Shown here in pieces: positions 25,854 through 37,000 of a DNA stretch of 64,000 nt. Every line of letters begins with the position of its first letter. The first letter of the stretch is position 1. A program made the position numbers and the translations under genes. This DNA comes from Lucifuga dentata (Eukaryota; Chordata; Actinopteri; Ophidiiformes; Bythitidae): contig VXCM01000120.1 of assembly GCA_014773175.1 (NCBI GenBank), positions 250,139 through 314,138 of the forward strand, read 5' to 3'. The notes below the pieces were generated by a model. That model saw only the letters and a program-made list of their open reading frames with translations. It was not told the DNA's origin and made no database searches.

Positions 25854-28800
25854 TGTCTGTAGGGAATTAGATGTAAAATTTATGTAGTTGCCATCATATC
25901 TTGATATTTTCCCCCAGCTCATTCTTGAAGGTAAATTAGTAAAATTTTCAAACGTAGACATCAGTGTGTCTTTACTGGATAGTTGTGATAGCAGAGTGTC
26001 AGCAATTTGCTGACAGGCTGCTAACAAGTTAAATAGCCGTTTGTCAAAGAGCTGGAAAAACAATACTGTAAAATAAAAATTATGCTAGGTTCAGTGAGTC
26101 ACATACTATATTATTGAAAATATTTGACCATGAAAATCATTTCAGATTAGTTTGCATTAATATAAATAGTTTCTCAAGATCCAAAGGCATTTCCTTTTGT
26201 GTTAGCTGGTGTGTAGCATGTGTTGGTCACATGATCATCAGTTCACATAGACACACAGAGACTCAGTTCACACAACTAACTTTCATGAATGAACTTTTGT
26301 TCATTTTTTATCTTATGTAATAATGATAATATGATAACGAGAATTATTATAAGACAAGCATTGTGGCACAGAATCTGTTTTGTAAAGGAGAGCATATCTG
26401 TTGTCCATGCTTACTTTTCTTTGCACAAAACAAAAAACACTGAATCAGGCTTACTCTGAACATATCAGCATCTCTCAACTTGCAAGATGTTGCAACAAAA
26501 TGTTTGCATGCCAGAATATGTCCAAAATACTGTCTGTACTACCTAATTTCTCATGCAGCCTCATTCCTGCACTTGTCCTTGTCTTTTAACCTCTGCTAAA
26601 CCAGTTTCCTCTCTTTTCAGCCAGCCTCTTTTCTCCTACTTTCACTCTCCTTTCCATGTCCTTTTATCGCTGACTTTTAACTGTTGAAGTGTTTTTCTTA
26701 ATAATTTAGGGCTACATTCCAAAAAGCAAATGGGAGATGGACACATCTGAGGCTAAGCTTGGTAGGTATTCCCATGTTGGTGGCTTTTTAAATTTTACGA
26801 TTGATTGCTCCATCGTTATCTCTGTGTTACAGCATTTACACTGCAGAGGATTCTTCATAAGTTTCAGCTTTACATACTGTGATTATTGCAATTGAATTCT
26901 GTTCATATATTGGTTGATTTATGCTTCAGACATGACATTTATGGTGTGTCTTATAGCTGTTAAGCGTTTTTGTGATCACTGCCATATAAATTAGATTTAT
27001 ATCCTGACCGTCCCATCAGTGAATCACTTGATGAATACTGTTGTTGTCTCATCTTGTGCACAGGTATGAATACAAGAACTCAAGTCATTCATGTTGTATT
27101 GTAGACTGATTGATGCTTCAAAATGTAACTCACTTAATTTAAGCCAAGTTTTGATAAGTGATAGCAATGCTTTTAACAGTTACATTTAACCTGGAGAAAA
27201 TGAAAATGGGATTCAAAAAAAAATCACATTAACTTTTCAGTGTCATGCTAAATAAATGCAGTGATAACTGAAGCTTGTTCATAAAGCTTCTCTTGCCTTA
27301 TTCAGCGCATTCTTCTCCTGTTACACATTGTTGTAAGAGGCATCACAGGTAAATGCCAATGAAGATTAGTGTGTTAGTGAGCTGCTTCATGTTTTAAGAG
27401 CCACACTTTACACACAGAAGCACAGAGCACAGCAGATGAGCTTGAAGAAGAAGCGCAGTGTCAAGAGAATGTGTGTGAGATCAGATCAAAAATCGCCACT
27501 TAAATACACTGGCTGATCAATTATGTGGGCTTAAATGTAAAATTTATTGATCACTAACACGTGAGGCAATCGGATTTCATCCCGCTGAAATTTACCACCA
27601 GACTGAAACAGGTCTTAATTTTTGTTTGTGTTTTATGAATTGCTTCCTGGACATGTAAATAAAATACTGCAGCAATGCTTATTTCAAGACAGATGCTAAA
27701 AGATGCTGATAACAGGCATGTATGCACGAGGGAACATGGGTGTGTGATGATATTTGCCCTGATTGACACATTAAGTCACTGTTTGATGAATCCCACCCAA
27801 TATGTTTTCATGGCTGAAAGCTTAGGTGCTGTGTGGAGCAGATTAGGAAATGTGTGGATGTGGTAATTTGTTAGTAGAGTAAGTAAATCCTAAAACATCA
27901 GTAGTCCCAAACAAGGAAAGTCAATGGGATAAAATAAAGGGAAATACTTCCCTCTCCACACTGTTGGGGAACCATAAAGTTATGAACCAAAACAAACATC
28001 TCAGCTTAATGATCAGTAAGAAATATATGTCACCAAGAAAAAAATATACAGTATCAGTCAGAAGTAACTACACCCCCTGTCTATTAAAAGAAAATTGAGA
28101 GTTTTTACTTTCTGTATGCAATGTCAAGATTGGATACCATTTGGATCTGTTGAGCCTTTATTGTAGCACATTTAACAATAACTGAAATTGGGAAAATACT
28201 TCAAACAGAATTTTTATTGACTAATATTCTACATGACATAGTTTCACAAGTAAGTACAACCTTGACCAAAAATGTTAATATTTTGTAGATCCACCATTGT
28301 TTGCTTGCACAGCTTGTTCACTGAATTCTCACATTGAATGAATTAAATCAGCACAGGAGCTCTGAGAGATGTTAGCCCACTCTTCTGCTATGATTTCTGT
28401 CAGGTTACGAAGGTTGGATGGTTGCCCTTTCCTTTTGAGCACATTCCAGAGGTGTTCTGTTGGATTCAAGTCTGAAAACATACTGGGCCACTCAAACACC
28501 TTCATCTTCTTTATCTTTAAAAAGTTGGAAGTCTTCTTGGCACGGTGTTTAGGGTCATTGTCGTGCTGAAATCTTGAGCCCCGTCCCAGTCTTCTCAGTG
28601 AAGGGAGCATCTTCTCTTCCAGTATTTGACACTGTCAGCATTCATGATTCCATCGATGAACTGCAACTCTCCCACCCCTGAAGAGCTCATGCAACCCCCG
28701 TACCATGAGGCTACCACCTCCATGCTTAACAGTGGGCACCAATCACTCTTCTTTGTACTCTTCTCCTGGACGCTGCCAAACTCTCTGCATGCTGTCAGAG

Positions 28801-30155
28801 CCAAATAGCTTTATTTTGTCTCATCTGACCAAAGTATTGAGTCCCAGAAGGTTAAGGCTTTGTCCTTGTGTAACTCAGCAAAGTTACGTCTGGCTTCCTT
28901 GTGTCGCTGCGTGAGTAATGGCTTTCAGTGAGGTCGCTGTCCATGGAGCTCTGACCTGTACAGTGTTCTCCTAATTGTAGACTGTGAAACTCTGGTTCCA
29001 TTGAGCTCCGAAGTAGCTTTAGCTAGCTGGAGGCATCATGCGTCTGTCCTTCAATGCTAGCAGTAACATGGCCAACAGCACTCTGAGATGCACCTGGTCG
29101 CTGTTTGTTGACTGCTGTACCAATGCTTTTCAACCTTTGGATCACCTTCACCACAGTATTTTTGTTTATTTGTAAAGTTTTAGCAATGGTTTTGTGTCCA
29201 ACTTTGCTTTTATGCAATTTAATGATTCATTTTTTCACATCTTCTGACAGTTCTCTCCCATGTGCAGCCATTTTTACTACAATATATGGCTTCAAACTGC
29301 GACAAAATTGTCTTGCACAAACGTTATAGCACACTATTCAAGTGTATATTGTATGAAAAAGTGACAGGTGATGTGATGTTAAAACAGGCAGTGTCTGTAG
29401 TAAAGGTGTTTCATCTACTGACATATACTGCTTTGTTTTGACTAGGGGTGTACTTAATTGTGAAACTATGTTATGTATAAGATTAGTTAATAAAAATTCT
29501 CTTTGAAGTATTTTCCCAATTTCAGTTCATTTCAGTTTCAGTTACTGTTAATTGTGCTACAATAAAGGCTTAACAGATCCAAATGGCTATCCAAGCTTGA
29601 CACTCTGTTTTTCTTACTAATAGACAGGGGCGTACTTACTTCTTACTGAAGTATGATTGTTTAAAAAGTTGAAGATTTTTATTTGAGGGCAGAGGTGACC
29701 TGGGCAGCAATTTTCCTTTTATACAGACAAGTTGGATGGTCTGATGAGTGGTGGGAAGAGGAAACGTGAAGGAGAACAAATGGCTGGCATCGAGGACTAT
29801 CTTCAGCTGCCAGATGACTATGCCACAAGAATGTCTGAACCCGGAAAGAAAAGGGTAAGTTGACATTCTGCACTACAAAGCTCTGTCTTTAATAGTCTTT
29901 TCTATGAAAAGGAAATAGAAAACATTGAATGTAAAATACCAAGTGATGACTTAGCTGAACCGTTTCCTGGACAAAGCAAACTCCTGGCTGTTCTCCTTTT
30001 TGTTAAAGGTTCGATGGGCTGATCTTGAAGAGCAGAAAGAAGCAGATAGAAAGCGCGCTATCGGCTTTGTGGTGGGTCAAACGGACTGGGAGAGAATAAC
30101 AGATGAGAGTGGTCAGCTGGCGCAGAGAGCTCTCAACCGCACAAAGTATTTCTAA
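8902..30155 (+). CDS. ylpm1: YLP motif-containing protein 1 (YLPM1/ZAP3), 21 coding exons
   Basis: Large nuclear protein. Known family members bind RNA and protein phosphatase 1 and have been linked to telomerase regulation. Exons: 8902-9621, 11098-11313, 11699-11737, 12335-12523, 12820-13334, 13991-16639, 17126-17249, 17416-17560, 17680-17769, 17915-18089, 18324-18502, 18697-18851, 18945-19007, 19213-19332, 19458-19634, 19724-19807, 19921-20004, 20090-20164, 26710-26761, 29727-29854, 30009-30155. Every junction is GT-AG and phases close, giving about 2041 aa, or about 2020 without the assembly duplication in exon 1. The start MYPSWGNYGG matches the family N-terminus. Exons 1-5 are Gln/Pro-rich with coiled-coil-like stretches (EQHLQQMQQLQ). 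Exon 6 holds a 13-aa repeat array, a GPPMGRGG region and Arg/Glu/Tyr-rich segments. Exon 13 encodes the P-loop GLPGSGKSH and exons 13-18 form the conserved kinase-like C-terminal domain. The protein ends in NRTKYF. The 39-nt exon 3 is the least certain. Confidence 0.95.
8998..9122 (+). repeat. Assembly-type direct duplication with N in ylpm1 exon 1
   Basis: The 62 bp at 8998-9059 are repeated exactly at 9061-9122 with one N at 9060 between them. The added 63 bp happens to be a multiple of three, so the reading frame survives and 21 false residues (ending in X) enter the protein. Identity of both copies right up to the N points to unmerged contig ends, not biology. Confidence 0.9.
9241..9354 (+). 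repeat. 57-bp coding tandem duplication in ylpm1 exon 1
   Basis: Copies at 9241-9297 and 9298-9354 encode a 19-residue unit (SSWHPEGSGHVDKNV then VAQP or GAQP). They differ at several bases and contain no N, so unlike the neighbouring N-flanked duplication this one is a real, diverged tandem repeat. Confidence 0.85.
10814..10948. repeat. Assembly-type direct duplication in ylpm1 intron 1
   Basis: The 67 bp at 10814-10880 recur identically at 10882-10948, separated by an N at 10881. It is the same pattern as in exon 1, just upstream of exon 2. Confidence 0.9.
13278..13410 (+). repeat. Assembly-type duplication of ylpm1 exon 5 end and donor site
   Basis: The 66 bp at 13278-13343 recur exactly at 13345-13410 around an N at 13344. 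The unit includes the last 57 bp of exon 5 and its GTGAGC donor, so two donors appear, at 13335 and 13402. Only one should exist. Reading through the first donor meets a TGA at once. Confidence 0.9.
14004..14354 (+). repeat. 39-bp coding tandem array (9 units) in ylpm1 exon 6
   Basis: Nine successive 39-bp units each encode RFDQPGQRFDGPP with small variations (Q/R, K/E/G/D, P/S). Because 39 is divisible by three the array cannot break the frame by unit gain or loss, and it is also open in other frames on both strands. Mammalian YLPM1 has only a short, irregular RFDGPR-like stretch here, so the expansion looks lineage-specific. Expect length variation between individuals. Confidence 0.95.
15258..15513 (+). 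repeat. GPPMGRGG heptad-like repeat region in ylpm1 exon 6
   Basis: About twelve imperfect 7-residue units of the type GPPMGRG are encoded here. Arg-Gly-Gly spacing resembles an RGG box, a class of disordered RNA-binding, arginine-methylated region. RNA binding by this segment is inference. Confidence 0.8.
20636..21160. repeat. Degraded SINE/LINE-like repeat in ylpm1 intron 18
   Basis: The segment opens with TTTATTTGCATAGTACCTTTC and AATGTGCTTCACA-type words and continues with AAAAGCCTGTCAAAACAAAAATG-type sequence, resembling widespread fish interspersed repeats. An assembly duplication lies inside it: 20764-20820 and 20822-20874 around an N at 20821. Those copies differ by a 4-bp indel, as expected if two haplotypes or noisy reads were joined. 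Confidence 0.55.
21509..21637. repeat. Assembly-type direct duplication in ylpm1 intron 18
   Basis: About 64 bp from ttttccatagccatgg to a poly-T/G run occur twice, at 21509-21572 and from 21574, around an N at 21573. The copies end in the same homopolymer, which probably caused the failed merge. Confidence 0.9.
22875..23787. mobile_element. Non-autonomous hAT-like element with BED-finger fossil
   Basis: Ends are inverted repeats, TAGGGCTGGGTGATA on the left and the complement of TAGGGCTGGGCGATATGG on the right, typical of fish hAT elements. The 8-bp flanks acacaaaa and acacaggt match at 5 of 8 positions, as for an aged target duplication. Near 23300-23380 one frame reads WKWFGFALNS and then VCKVC, the pattern of a BED zinc finger from a hAT transposase, followed by stops. 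No catalytic domain remains. An N at 23665 adjoins a poly-T run inside the element. It lies in ylpm1 intron 18. Confidence 0.8.
24513..24536. repeat. Poly-G tract with single N
   Basis: A run of about 23 G is split by an N at 24525. The true length is unknown. Long G runs are hard to sequence and can form quadruplexes. Confidence 0.9.
25823..25852. repeat. (ATA)n microsatellite
   Basis: About ten uninterrupted ATA units in ylpm1 intron 18. A shorter AAT run lies near 22460. Confidence 0.9.
28049..29655 (-). mobile_element. Tc1/mariner-like transposon in ylpm1 intron 19
   Basis: Roughly 1.6 kb element. Its ends form inverted repeats of about 30 bp: CAGTCAGAAGTAACTACACC on the left and the complement of TCAGTAAGAAGTAAGTACGC on the right, with CCCTGTCTATTA-type sequence following. 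TA precedes the left end. It encodes a decayed transposase on the minus strand. A shorter relative with the same ends is at 31516-32082. It sits in an intron and is unlikely to affect ylpm1 coding. Confidence 0.9.
28329..29271 (-). pseudogene. Tc1 transposase pseudogene
   Basis: Reads on the minus strand from an ATG at 29271 in a typical Tc1 start context. An early in-frame stop follows after about 14 codons. Further on, an N-terminal helix-turn-helix part (IAKTLQINKNTVVKVIQRLK, 29217-29023) and a C-terminal part (FQHDNDPKHRAK, then SDLNPTEHLWNVLK, 28610-28329) are recognisable in separate frames. The final part contains the second Asp (DNDPKH) and the Glu (NPTEHLW) of the DD34E catalytic triad. 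The stop and frame breaks make it inactive. Confidence 0.9.
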
Positions 30156-31030
30156 GAAGATATTCTTGCGCCTCTTGTATTGTCTCGTCATTGAAAGGTA
30201 TGTAATTCCATGATAGATCTAGATGTTACTCAAGGCTATTTAACGGTAGTGACATGAAAATACAACTGAACAGTTGTACTTTTTATTTGTTGTGCTGTTA
30301 TCAGTAGACCTTCCATTAATTATGTTCGTTATGGACTACCTTTATGAAATGGATGAAGGGGAGGTAGTGCAGATCTGAGTGATATTTGGCAAAATGTTTG
30401 ATTGATCTAGTAGTCTTAGCAAGCAAAATTAGCTTACATTTCCAGGCTTATGTACAATGCAGATAAAATGCTATGAATGAATTGCTAACTATAATACAAA
30501 ATACTCTGAATGATTTTATAGTGACACTCATACACAGTTCTTGCAGAATGTTTTCCATGTAAGGAGTTATTATGCCTTGTTTTATCAAAAAAAAAGCTCA
30601 TTGTAATTAGTATTTAATTACATGTAATCGTAATAGTTAAACACACACAAAAAATTAATAATAATAATAAATTTGTCAATGGCACAATTATCAATAATTC
30701 CATTTTGTTTTACAGGTGCCCAGAATGTGAAAACTCCTGACATTACTTGTGTTGAAACATCAGTCTCATCAAGGTGGTATTACCAAACTTTATGAAATTC
30801 TTGTTTATTTCAGTACTAAGGATAAAGTTAGTTTTTTGTTTTTTTTTAATTTTTAAACAGGCATTGTGGATATTCAAAAATATGTAATTAGGTTATTTTC
30901 TGTGATTGTTCTCATTATGTATCCTATACTAGGTCATGTTTTATACGTTTCATGCTTAATGTAAAGCTGTTGCATTTTTCTTGATCCAAGCATAATTGAC
31001 AGAAAACAATAAACTTTCATCAAATCAACA
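30156..31030 (+). other. ylpm1 3' UTR with probable UTR intron and poly-A signal
   Basis: A strong donor (GAAAG|GTATGT at 30198) and acceptor (TTTTACAG|GTGCC, exon resuming at 30716) suggest a 518-bp intron in the 3' UTR. The junction is only 42 nt beyond the stop codon, short of the roughly 50-55 nt usually needed to trigger nonsense-mediated decay. An AATAAA at 31008-31013 is a good cleavage signal, with a GT-rich stretch after it. Confidence 0.6.
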
Positions 31031-31515
31031 AATTGGAGTGTCTTACTGCATTTTTATTTGGTCTTTGCCATTATTTAAAGTGTTAGTATAGACAGTTATT
31101 TGATCACGGACAATAATCCCTCAGTCCTCCACAAAACATCCTCGTGTATATTTGTTAGCATGAAAAGTAGGAGCAAGAATGTGCTAGAAATGACAGTACA
31201 TCAGTGGGGCTGAAAGAGAATTGTTTATGTCCCAATATAGCAGGCTAACACTTAGAGTTAGTGCTGGATCTTTCTCCTCTAGAGACATCAGAGTTTTTAC
31301 TGTGATCATAGGCATATGATTGACAATACTATAGTTAAATGAATGACTATTACTTCCTTAAAGGGCATTTTCAGCATGAATTTTGGTGATGATTTCATCC
31401 ATTACTGTATCATACCACTATTTGTGTCTTAATGACCTTTTTGTAATTTTCTCCTTGTCTGAGTTTTTCAGAGTTTGTAGTTTAAAATAAACAAATTATG
31501 TGAGGCACTCCTATG

Positions 31516-32082
31516 CAGTATCAGTCAAAAGTAAGTACAGCCCTGTCTGTTAGGAAGAAAATCAGAGGTTTTACTTTGTGTAGGCAATGTCTAGGTTGGG
31601 TAGCCATTTGGATCTGTTGATCTGTTGTATCAGTGGTGCATTCAAGTGCTGCAGTGAAGAACTGACAACAGGAAGCATTTTCAGATCGCTTCACGCTTTT
31701 TATTGCGCTTAAACGCTAAAATTACATACAAAATTACATTACATAATTTCGAAAAAAAAACCCAAAAACCTGAATACACGTCTTGTTCGCAGTAATGGAT
31801 TACCTATCCCAAGAACGTTTCAAGTATCAACAAATTGATTTTAATAGTGTACCAGAATGAACTGAAACCAATGGCGGTCTGGGAGGTAGGAAAAAAACAT
31901 TTTAATCCACTGGTCCAGTACTATGCTTTGGGAATGATTGTCAGTAATGTTACATGTATGAAAATCGAATATATTAGGTTCAAACATGCAAAATAGCTGG
32001 CATGGTCTTTTAAGGCTTTGTCCTTAAAGGGTCAAGGCTTTGTACTAATAGCCAGGGGTGTATTTACTTCTGACTGATATTG
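31516..32082. mobile_element. Internally deleted Tc1-like copy
   Basis: Starts with CAGTATCAGTCAAAAGTAAG and TTTTACTTTGTGTAGGCAATG and ends with CAGGGGTGTATTTACTTC then TGACTGATATTG, matching both ends of the element at 28049-29655. The transposase is missing and a family A MITE lies within. Confidence 0.8.
31755..32013 (+). mobile_element. TTAA-type MITE family A, copy 2 (half element)
   Basis: Internal sequence (aacgtttcaag, then ttgattttaatagt, then gaatgaactgaaacca) and the terminal block (gattgtcagtaatg, aggttcaaacatgcaaaat) match the complete copy at 52188-52783. It ends at a TTAA (32010-32013). It is nested inside the deleted Tc1 copy, so it transposed later, or the two were rearranged together. 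Confidence 0.75.
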
Positions 32083-32385
32083 TATATCTAATTAAAATAG
32101 TTTAATTTAGGTTTCAGTTTCCAGAGTATTTGTAGTGTTGTCTTTGGTTCACATCGTTGGTTGAATGGGTTGTGAGTGACAAAGTGGCATGTAATGTGAT
32201 TTAAGTATAGATGGAAAGATTAACTCTGAGAGAGCAATACATAAAAGAAAAGCATCACCAAACATCTGTTGGGATACCATTTAGGAATCTTGGTTTTAAT
32301 GGAGTTTATTTTTTTATGTTTGAATTTGCAATCGAGCATGAGATCAAACTTGAGAATAAAGCACATTACATAGCCCAAAAGTTAA

Positions 32386-32530
32386 GTCAGATTTATTTGT
32401 ATAGTCCAATGTCACATACAGTACAGTGTCTCAAAGGACTTTACAGGCCCACGCATCGACGGTTCCCTACCCAGCCCTATGCTCAAAATCAGCCACAGTA
32501 TCAGTATAATCTGCAATGGAACTGAGGATC
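32386..32530 (-). repeat. Fish LINE/SINE-tail repeat, reverse orientation
   Basis: Begins gtcagatttatttgtatagt and continues with ccaatgtcac, the complement of a common fish retroposon tail. A related tail in the opposite orientation is at 37180-37350. The family name is not certain. Confidence 0.6.
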
Positions 32531-33621
32531 TTTTTTGTTTACAGGTGTAAATACAGAGACTGAAAAGCCAGTTAAAGTCAAATATATTTTTAAAATACAG
32601 TGGCACTTTGCATGTATATAATAGAAAAACTTTATAACAAGTTTGTTTGACAATTGTTCTCATTGTGGAGCGCAAGATTCTTTGTTTAATAGAAAATATC
32701 TCACATTAAAGTATGCATTGTGATTATCATGGTGACAGTAAATGTAGGTTATATTAATCTCTTCCAAACATCCAACTTTGCACTTCAGAACTGAAAAGTC
32801 CAGAGTTTGCGCACATCAGAAATTTCAATCTTGATTATCAACATTTTTTATGGAAAAATCTGAAGACAAAGCCAACAATCATCAGGAATGAATGCAATAC
32901 TGCTGATGAAGACCAGTTTTACTGCTGCTGGATAGCAAGCTGTTATCGTTTGGAAATTGATGGATGGATCTTCATGGTAAGTATGGAAGAGAGGAAGAAA
33001 CATTCCCAATTTAAAACCAGAGTCTGTAAGGTGCCAGTGGAATTGAAGCGCATAATTTACAAAGTCTGTAATTTCAGAAATTATGTATTTATTATGTCAG
33101 CATTTGTACACGTACACCAAATGACAATATGCAAAAAAGCCTGTGAATATTAAACATATATTCTCATGTGTGTGGACTTCATTTTGTTGCTAATTGAACA
33201 AGAATTTACTCCTGCAAACTAAGAAAATGTTTGTGTTCTCTGTTGCGCTTTGTAACCTGAAAACACAGTATAGCACTAACTCAGATTAATCATACAAAAT
33301 ATGTATTGTTGATACAGAAAAATACATGTTCTGTTAAACGCCATCTGAGATTATTAGCCTGTGATGCCTGTGTTGATAGACATCGCAGATGTTAACAAAG
33401 GAAACATGACCTACATACTCATCAGATGACATATTTGTTTTAAAATAGGTGTCAAACACCGATTCACACATATCGGGCGTTATCTTTGTCCGTATTGTTG
33501 CAGTAACCTCTGTGAGACCATTGGTGGACTTAGTAATTTGGGGGCCCCAGGCACACCCCTGTATTGGCCTGTTTTCTGAACTGGATGTTGTTGGTGTTCT
33601 GTGATCTGGACAGGATCAAAA

Positions 33622-33665
33622 ATTAAAAAAAAAAAAAAAAAAAAANAAAAAAAAAAAAAAAAAAA
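33622..33665. repeat. Poly-A tract with single N
   Basis: About 43 bases of A broken by an N at 33646. It lies in the ylpm1-prox2 tail-to-tail spacer. Confidence 0.9.
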
Positions 33666-33750
33666 TGCAGGAAGTTACTAACAGTAGATAATCAAATCTG
33701 ATTTATTAATGTTTTATGATGGTGTTTCACATTCCAGGATTATAGGATCC

Positions 33751-33756
33751 TTTATT
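33751..33756 (-). terminator. Candidate prox2 poly-A signal
   Basis: The complement reads AATAAA, about 315 bases downstream of the prox2 stop codon. Another AATAAA complement lies at 33703-33708. Either could serve. Confidence 0.45.
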
Positions 33757-34069
33757 TATGAACATTGTAAGTTTGAACTAAATTTATATACATAAGAGTT
33801 GATGAAAAATATGCATTTCCTGTCACGATTGTCTGATTCGTCGGGGACAATTCTTGGGTCTTGGGCTAAGTTTATGTGGTGCAAGTATGGAATTAACAGT
33901 ATACGTTAGAAGAAAAGAATGATTTATATCGATCACATCGAAACATAATTTTATATTTAAGCTATTGGCCCTCTTCGCTACGGGCCCAGGAAAATGCCAA
34001 TCTTTCCTTATAGTAAAGCCCACCCCTGTGTGAGACATGATGGCAAATAAAATGTCTGCAGGTTGGTTC

Positions 34070-37000
34070 TCATCCAGAATGCCTCTTGAATTCAACTGGA
34101 ACATCACTGTCCAGTTTGCAGATGACCTTGTAGATTGCTTTCTTCCAGGATGGATCACGGTCTTTGCACATTGAAATGGCAATGTAAAATTCTCTCAGTG
34201 TAATCTCAGCAACTTGTAGGAACCTGTCAGGGACCTGTTAATTGACAGGAAAAGGTTTAATATTTTTTAACCAAGGCTTTATAAAGAAGCTGTTTATACT
34301 CTTAACTGTGTGTGACAGAAGCATGTAGATTGTCACTATACAGTATTCCTGGTATATCCTCTAAGGCAGGGAACCCCAATAGGCGGCCCGCGGGCCAGAT
34401 CCGGTCCGCAAGACCAAATGTATGGCCTGCGCTCACCCATTGGAATTCATGACACCTGTCACATGACAGAACTGCTGCTGATGTTGGTCTGGGAACTAAC
34501 ACCTACTATATTCAAAGAAAAGAGAGAGAGGAATGCTACAGAGCTTGATTAAAAAGAACAAATAGATGAAAAGAGAGAACAGAAATGGTGGAAAAGGCAT
34601 TATTACTAAAACAACAGCAAACTATAGTTGGTAAAAATACAACAATTAAATAATATAAAAAGAAATTTAATAATGCAAAAAAAAAAAAAAAAANAAAAAA
34701 AAAAAAAAAATAAGCAAATTATATTTGCCACAAGAAAAGCAAATAATACTATTTGTATTTATAGTCTTGATAACTAATGTCTAATTAAATGGTTGGGTTT
34801 GGACTTATTTTATTTCAAGAGTGCATTTTTTAAAATAATAATAATAGCAGCAACAACAACATCTGCACATAAAACAAGTTTTACTGGCCCCGGATGTTTT
34901 GTTCCTTGGCTTTGCATTCTTGACATAATTTGGCCCTAGGGGAAAACTAATTGGGGAACACTGCTCTAAGGTAAGTCATGATGGAATACAAGCAGAGGTA
35001 CTGTGCTTAAAATAAGGATGATGTCATACACCTTTATTTCAGCATGTAGGTCTGTATATCTCACTCTGCCATGTTCAAAATGGCCTCAAGGTTACCTACA
35101 GCTTCAGTCCACTTCACAGGCCTTCAAGTCCATCAGGAGACATGGCAGAAGTGTGTTATACATGTAATTCTGCGTAACAATCCACTCTTCTCATGTATGC
35201 ACTTTTGTTGTGACCTTTGTCATGCTCCGCTGGTTAGAATGGGACTTAAAGGACCATTTATCTATAAAGACAGAATCTCTGTCTGTCTGGCACTGTATGA
35301 ACCTGCCATTTGGCACGGCAGGTTCATTGCTCACGACCCAAGGGCATTCGTGTGAAGTCTGGATAAATGGTTCTCTAATTGAGCTGTGCAGGTAAAAAAT
35401 AGTCCGTGCAGCAGTATACTCTCTGCTTCACGGGCACTTATGGCAGGCTGCGGCACGCATAAAGTCTGGCCCAATCCCAACAAGCACATTTTCAACAGAC
35501 ATTGAAAACAAAGCTAGCTGATGAGGATGTGCAGAATAAAATTATGACAGGCTGCAGCACGCACCATAAAGTCTGACCTGGTCCGAATGTTTTCAATGGG
35601 CACTGCACTAGTACCTGTGATTTTGCATATTTGAGCCCAGCAAATACCACCCACATGTGGGTTACATTATTGCCAACTATTTTCCAAAATTTTGCCAAAT
35701 CCCCTACTCTTTCAAAGTCAAATGTTCACCAGTTTTAAATGTATCGCCTGCCAACATACACGATTGTAGAAGGCATAGTCATTTTAATTTCTCGGTAAAA
35801 GTAATCATCTTCTGGGATTATATTCCCTTGTGGAGGCATATATTTTCTTCTGTGTAGCTCTGTGTTAAACCAGTTAAATTAAGTAACTTAAGCAAAAAAA
35901 TTGTGTTCGCTGTGATTACTACGAATCCCCAGTAATCCTGGGGGGTTTTACAATTTGTCACTACAATAGCATGTTTCGGAAGCGTGATTGGCAGTAATGT
36001 AGCGTATACAGGTTGTATATATTAGGCTCAAACAACAAAATACAATACAAACTGCAACCTTTAAAATTATCATTGGTGTCAACAGACCTGCTAGCACATT
36101 GTATCCCTGTCAAATATGACAAGAATACCATCATTGACTAAACTGACACTGGATTATGGGTGTCGCGGTGTTGACAATGAGCATGATATTTAAAAAATGA
36201 AATATTGATATGTTAATAATACACCTACGATAATATCGTGTAAACAATCCAGCAACTCTTAAATTAGATCAGTTTCTTTCAGTTCTCACATTGTCTCCCT
36301 CCCCAACGCTCCCTCACACACACATACACACATGATGTGACGCAGTAACTAGCTAGCTAGCTAGCTACTACCACAGCGTGTCGCTACTGCTGCTGTGCAA
36401 AATCATGTTGGAGGAGATGACAGATGAGAGTGAGACACTACCCTAACTCGAAAAAAATTAGCTCGCCAGTGGGAGTTTTTTGGATTCTGTAAAAAAGACA
36501 GGGTGTTGGTAGACACCGCAGTCTTCAGGAAATTCTGATTGACAGTAAACGCAAAAAGGGGTGATACCACCAACCTGTTCACCCACCTTCGCCTCCATCA
36601 TCCTGCAGATCTCACCACAGTAGAGAGAGTATGCAGTTAGATTGCTAGCCCTGAAACAGGAAATGTTCCATTAAGGTCTTAGTTGTGTTGCTAAAGCTAA
36701 GTTATCATGGCGTTGGACTTGACAGTATTTTCTCTGTCCTGGTTATTTGTTAGATTTGTTTATCAGTTCATCTGATTGCCTTTACACTATCCATTAAGTG
36801 TCTCTTTTTGTAGCTTTTGTACAGTTATGGTTACACTCTCCACCTCCCTACACTCGTATTTTGAGAGTAATTCATTTGCCAGAAAAGAGACAAAACACAC
36901 AATAAACAAAGTTAAAGATGAATTTGACTGTTTGCATTTTTTTTCCTTCAAATTTTCTATAGATATTGCGATGATATCATTATCGTGAATTATTTTGACC

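Noticed and set aside
33823..34182. 119-codon minus-strand frame over the prox2 last exon
   Set aside because: It is in the wrong frame. The homeo-prospero sequence is read in another frame from 34234 and stops at 34070.
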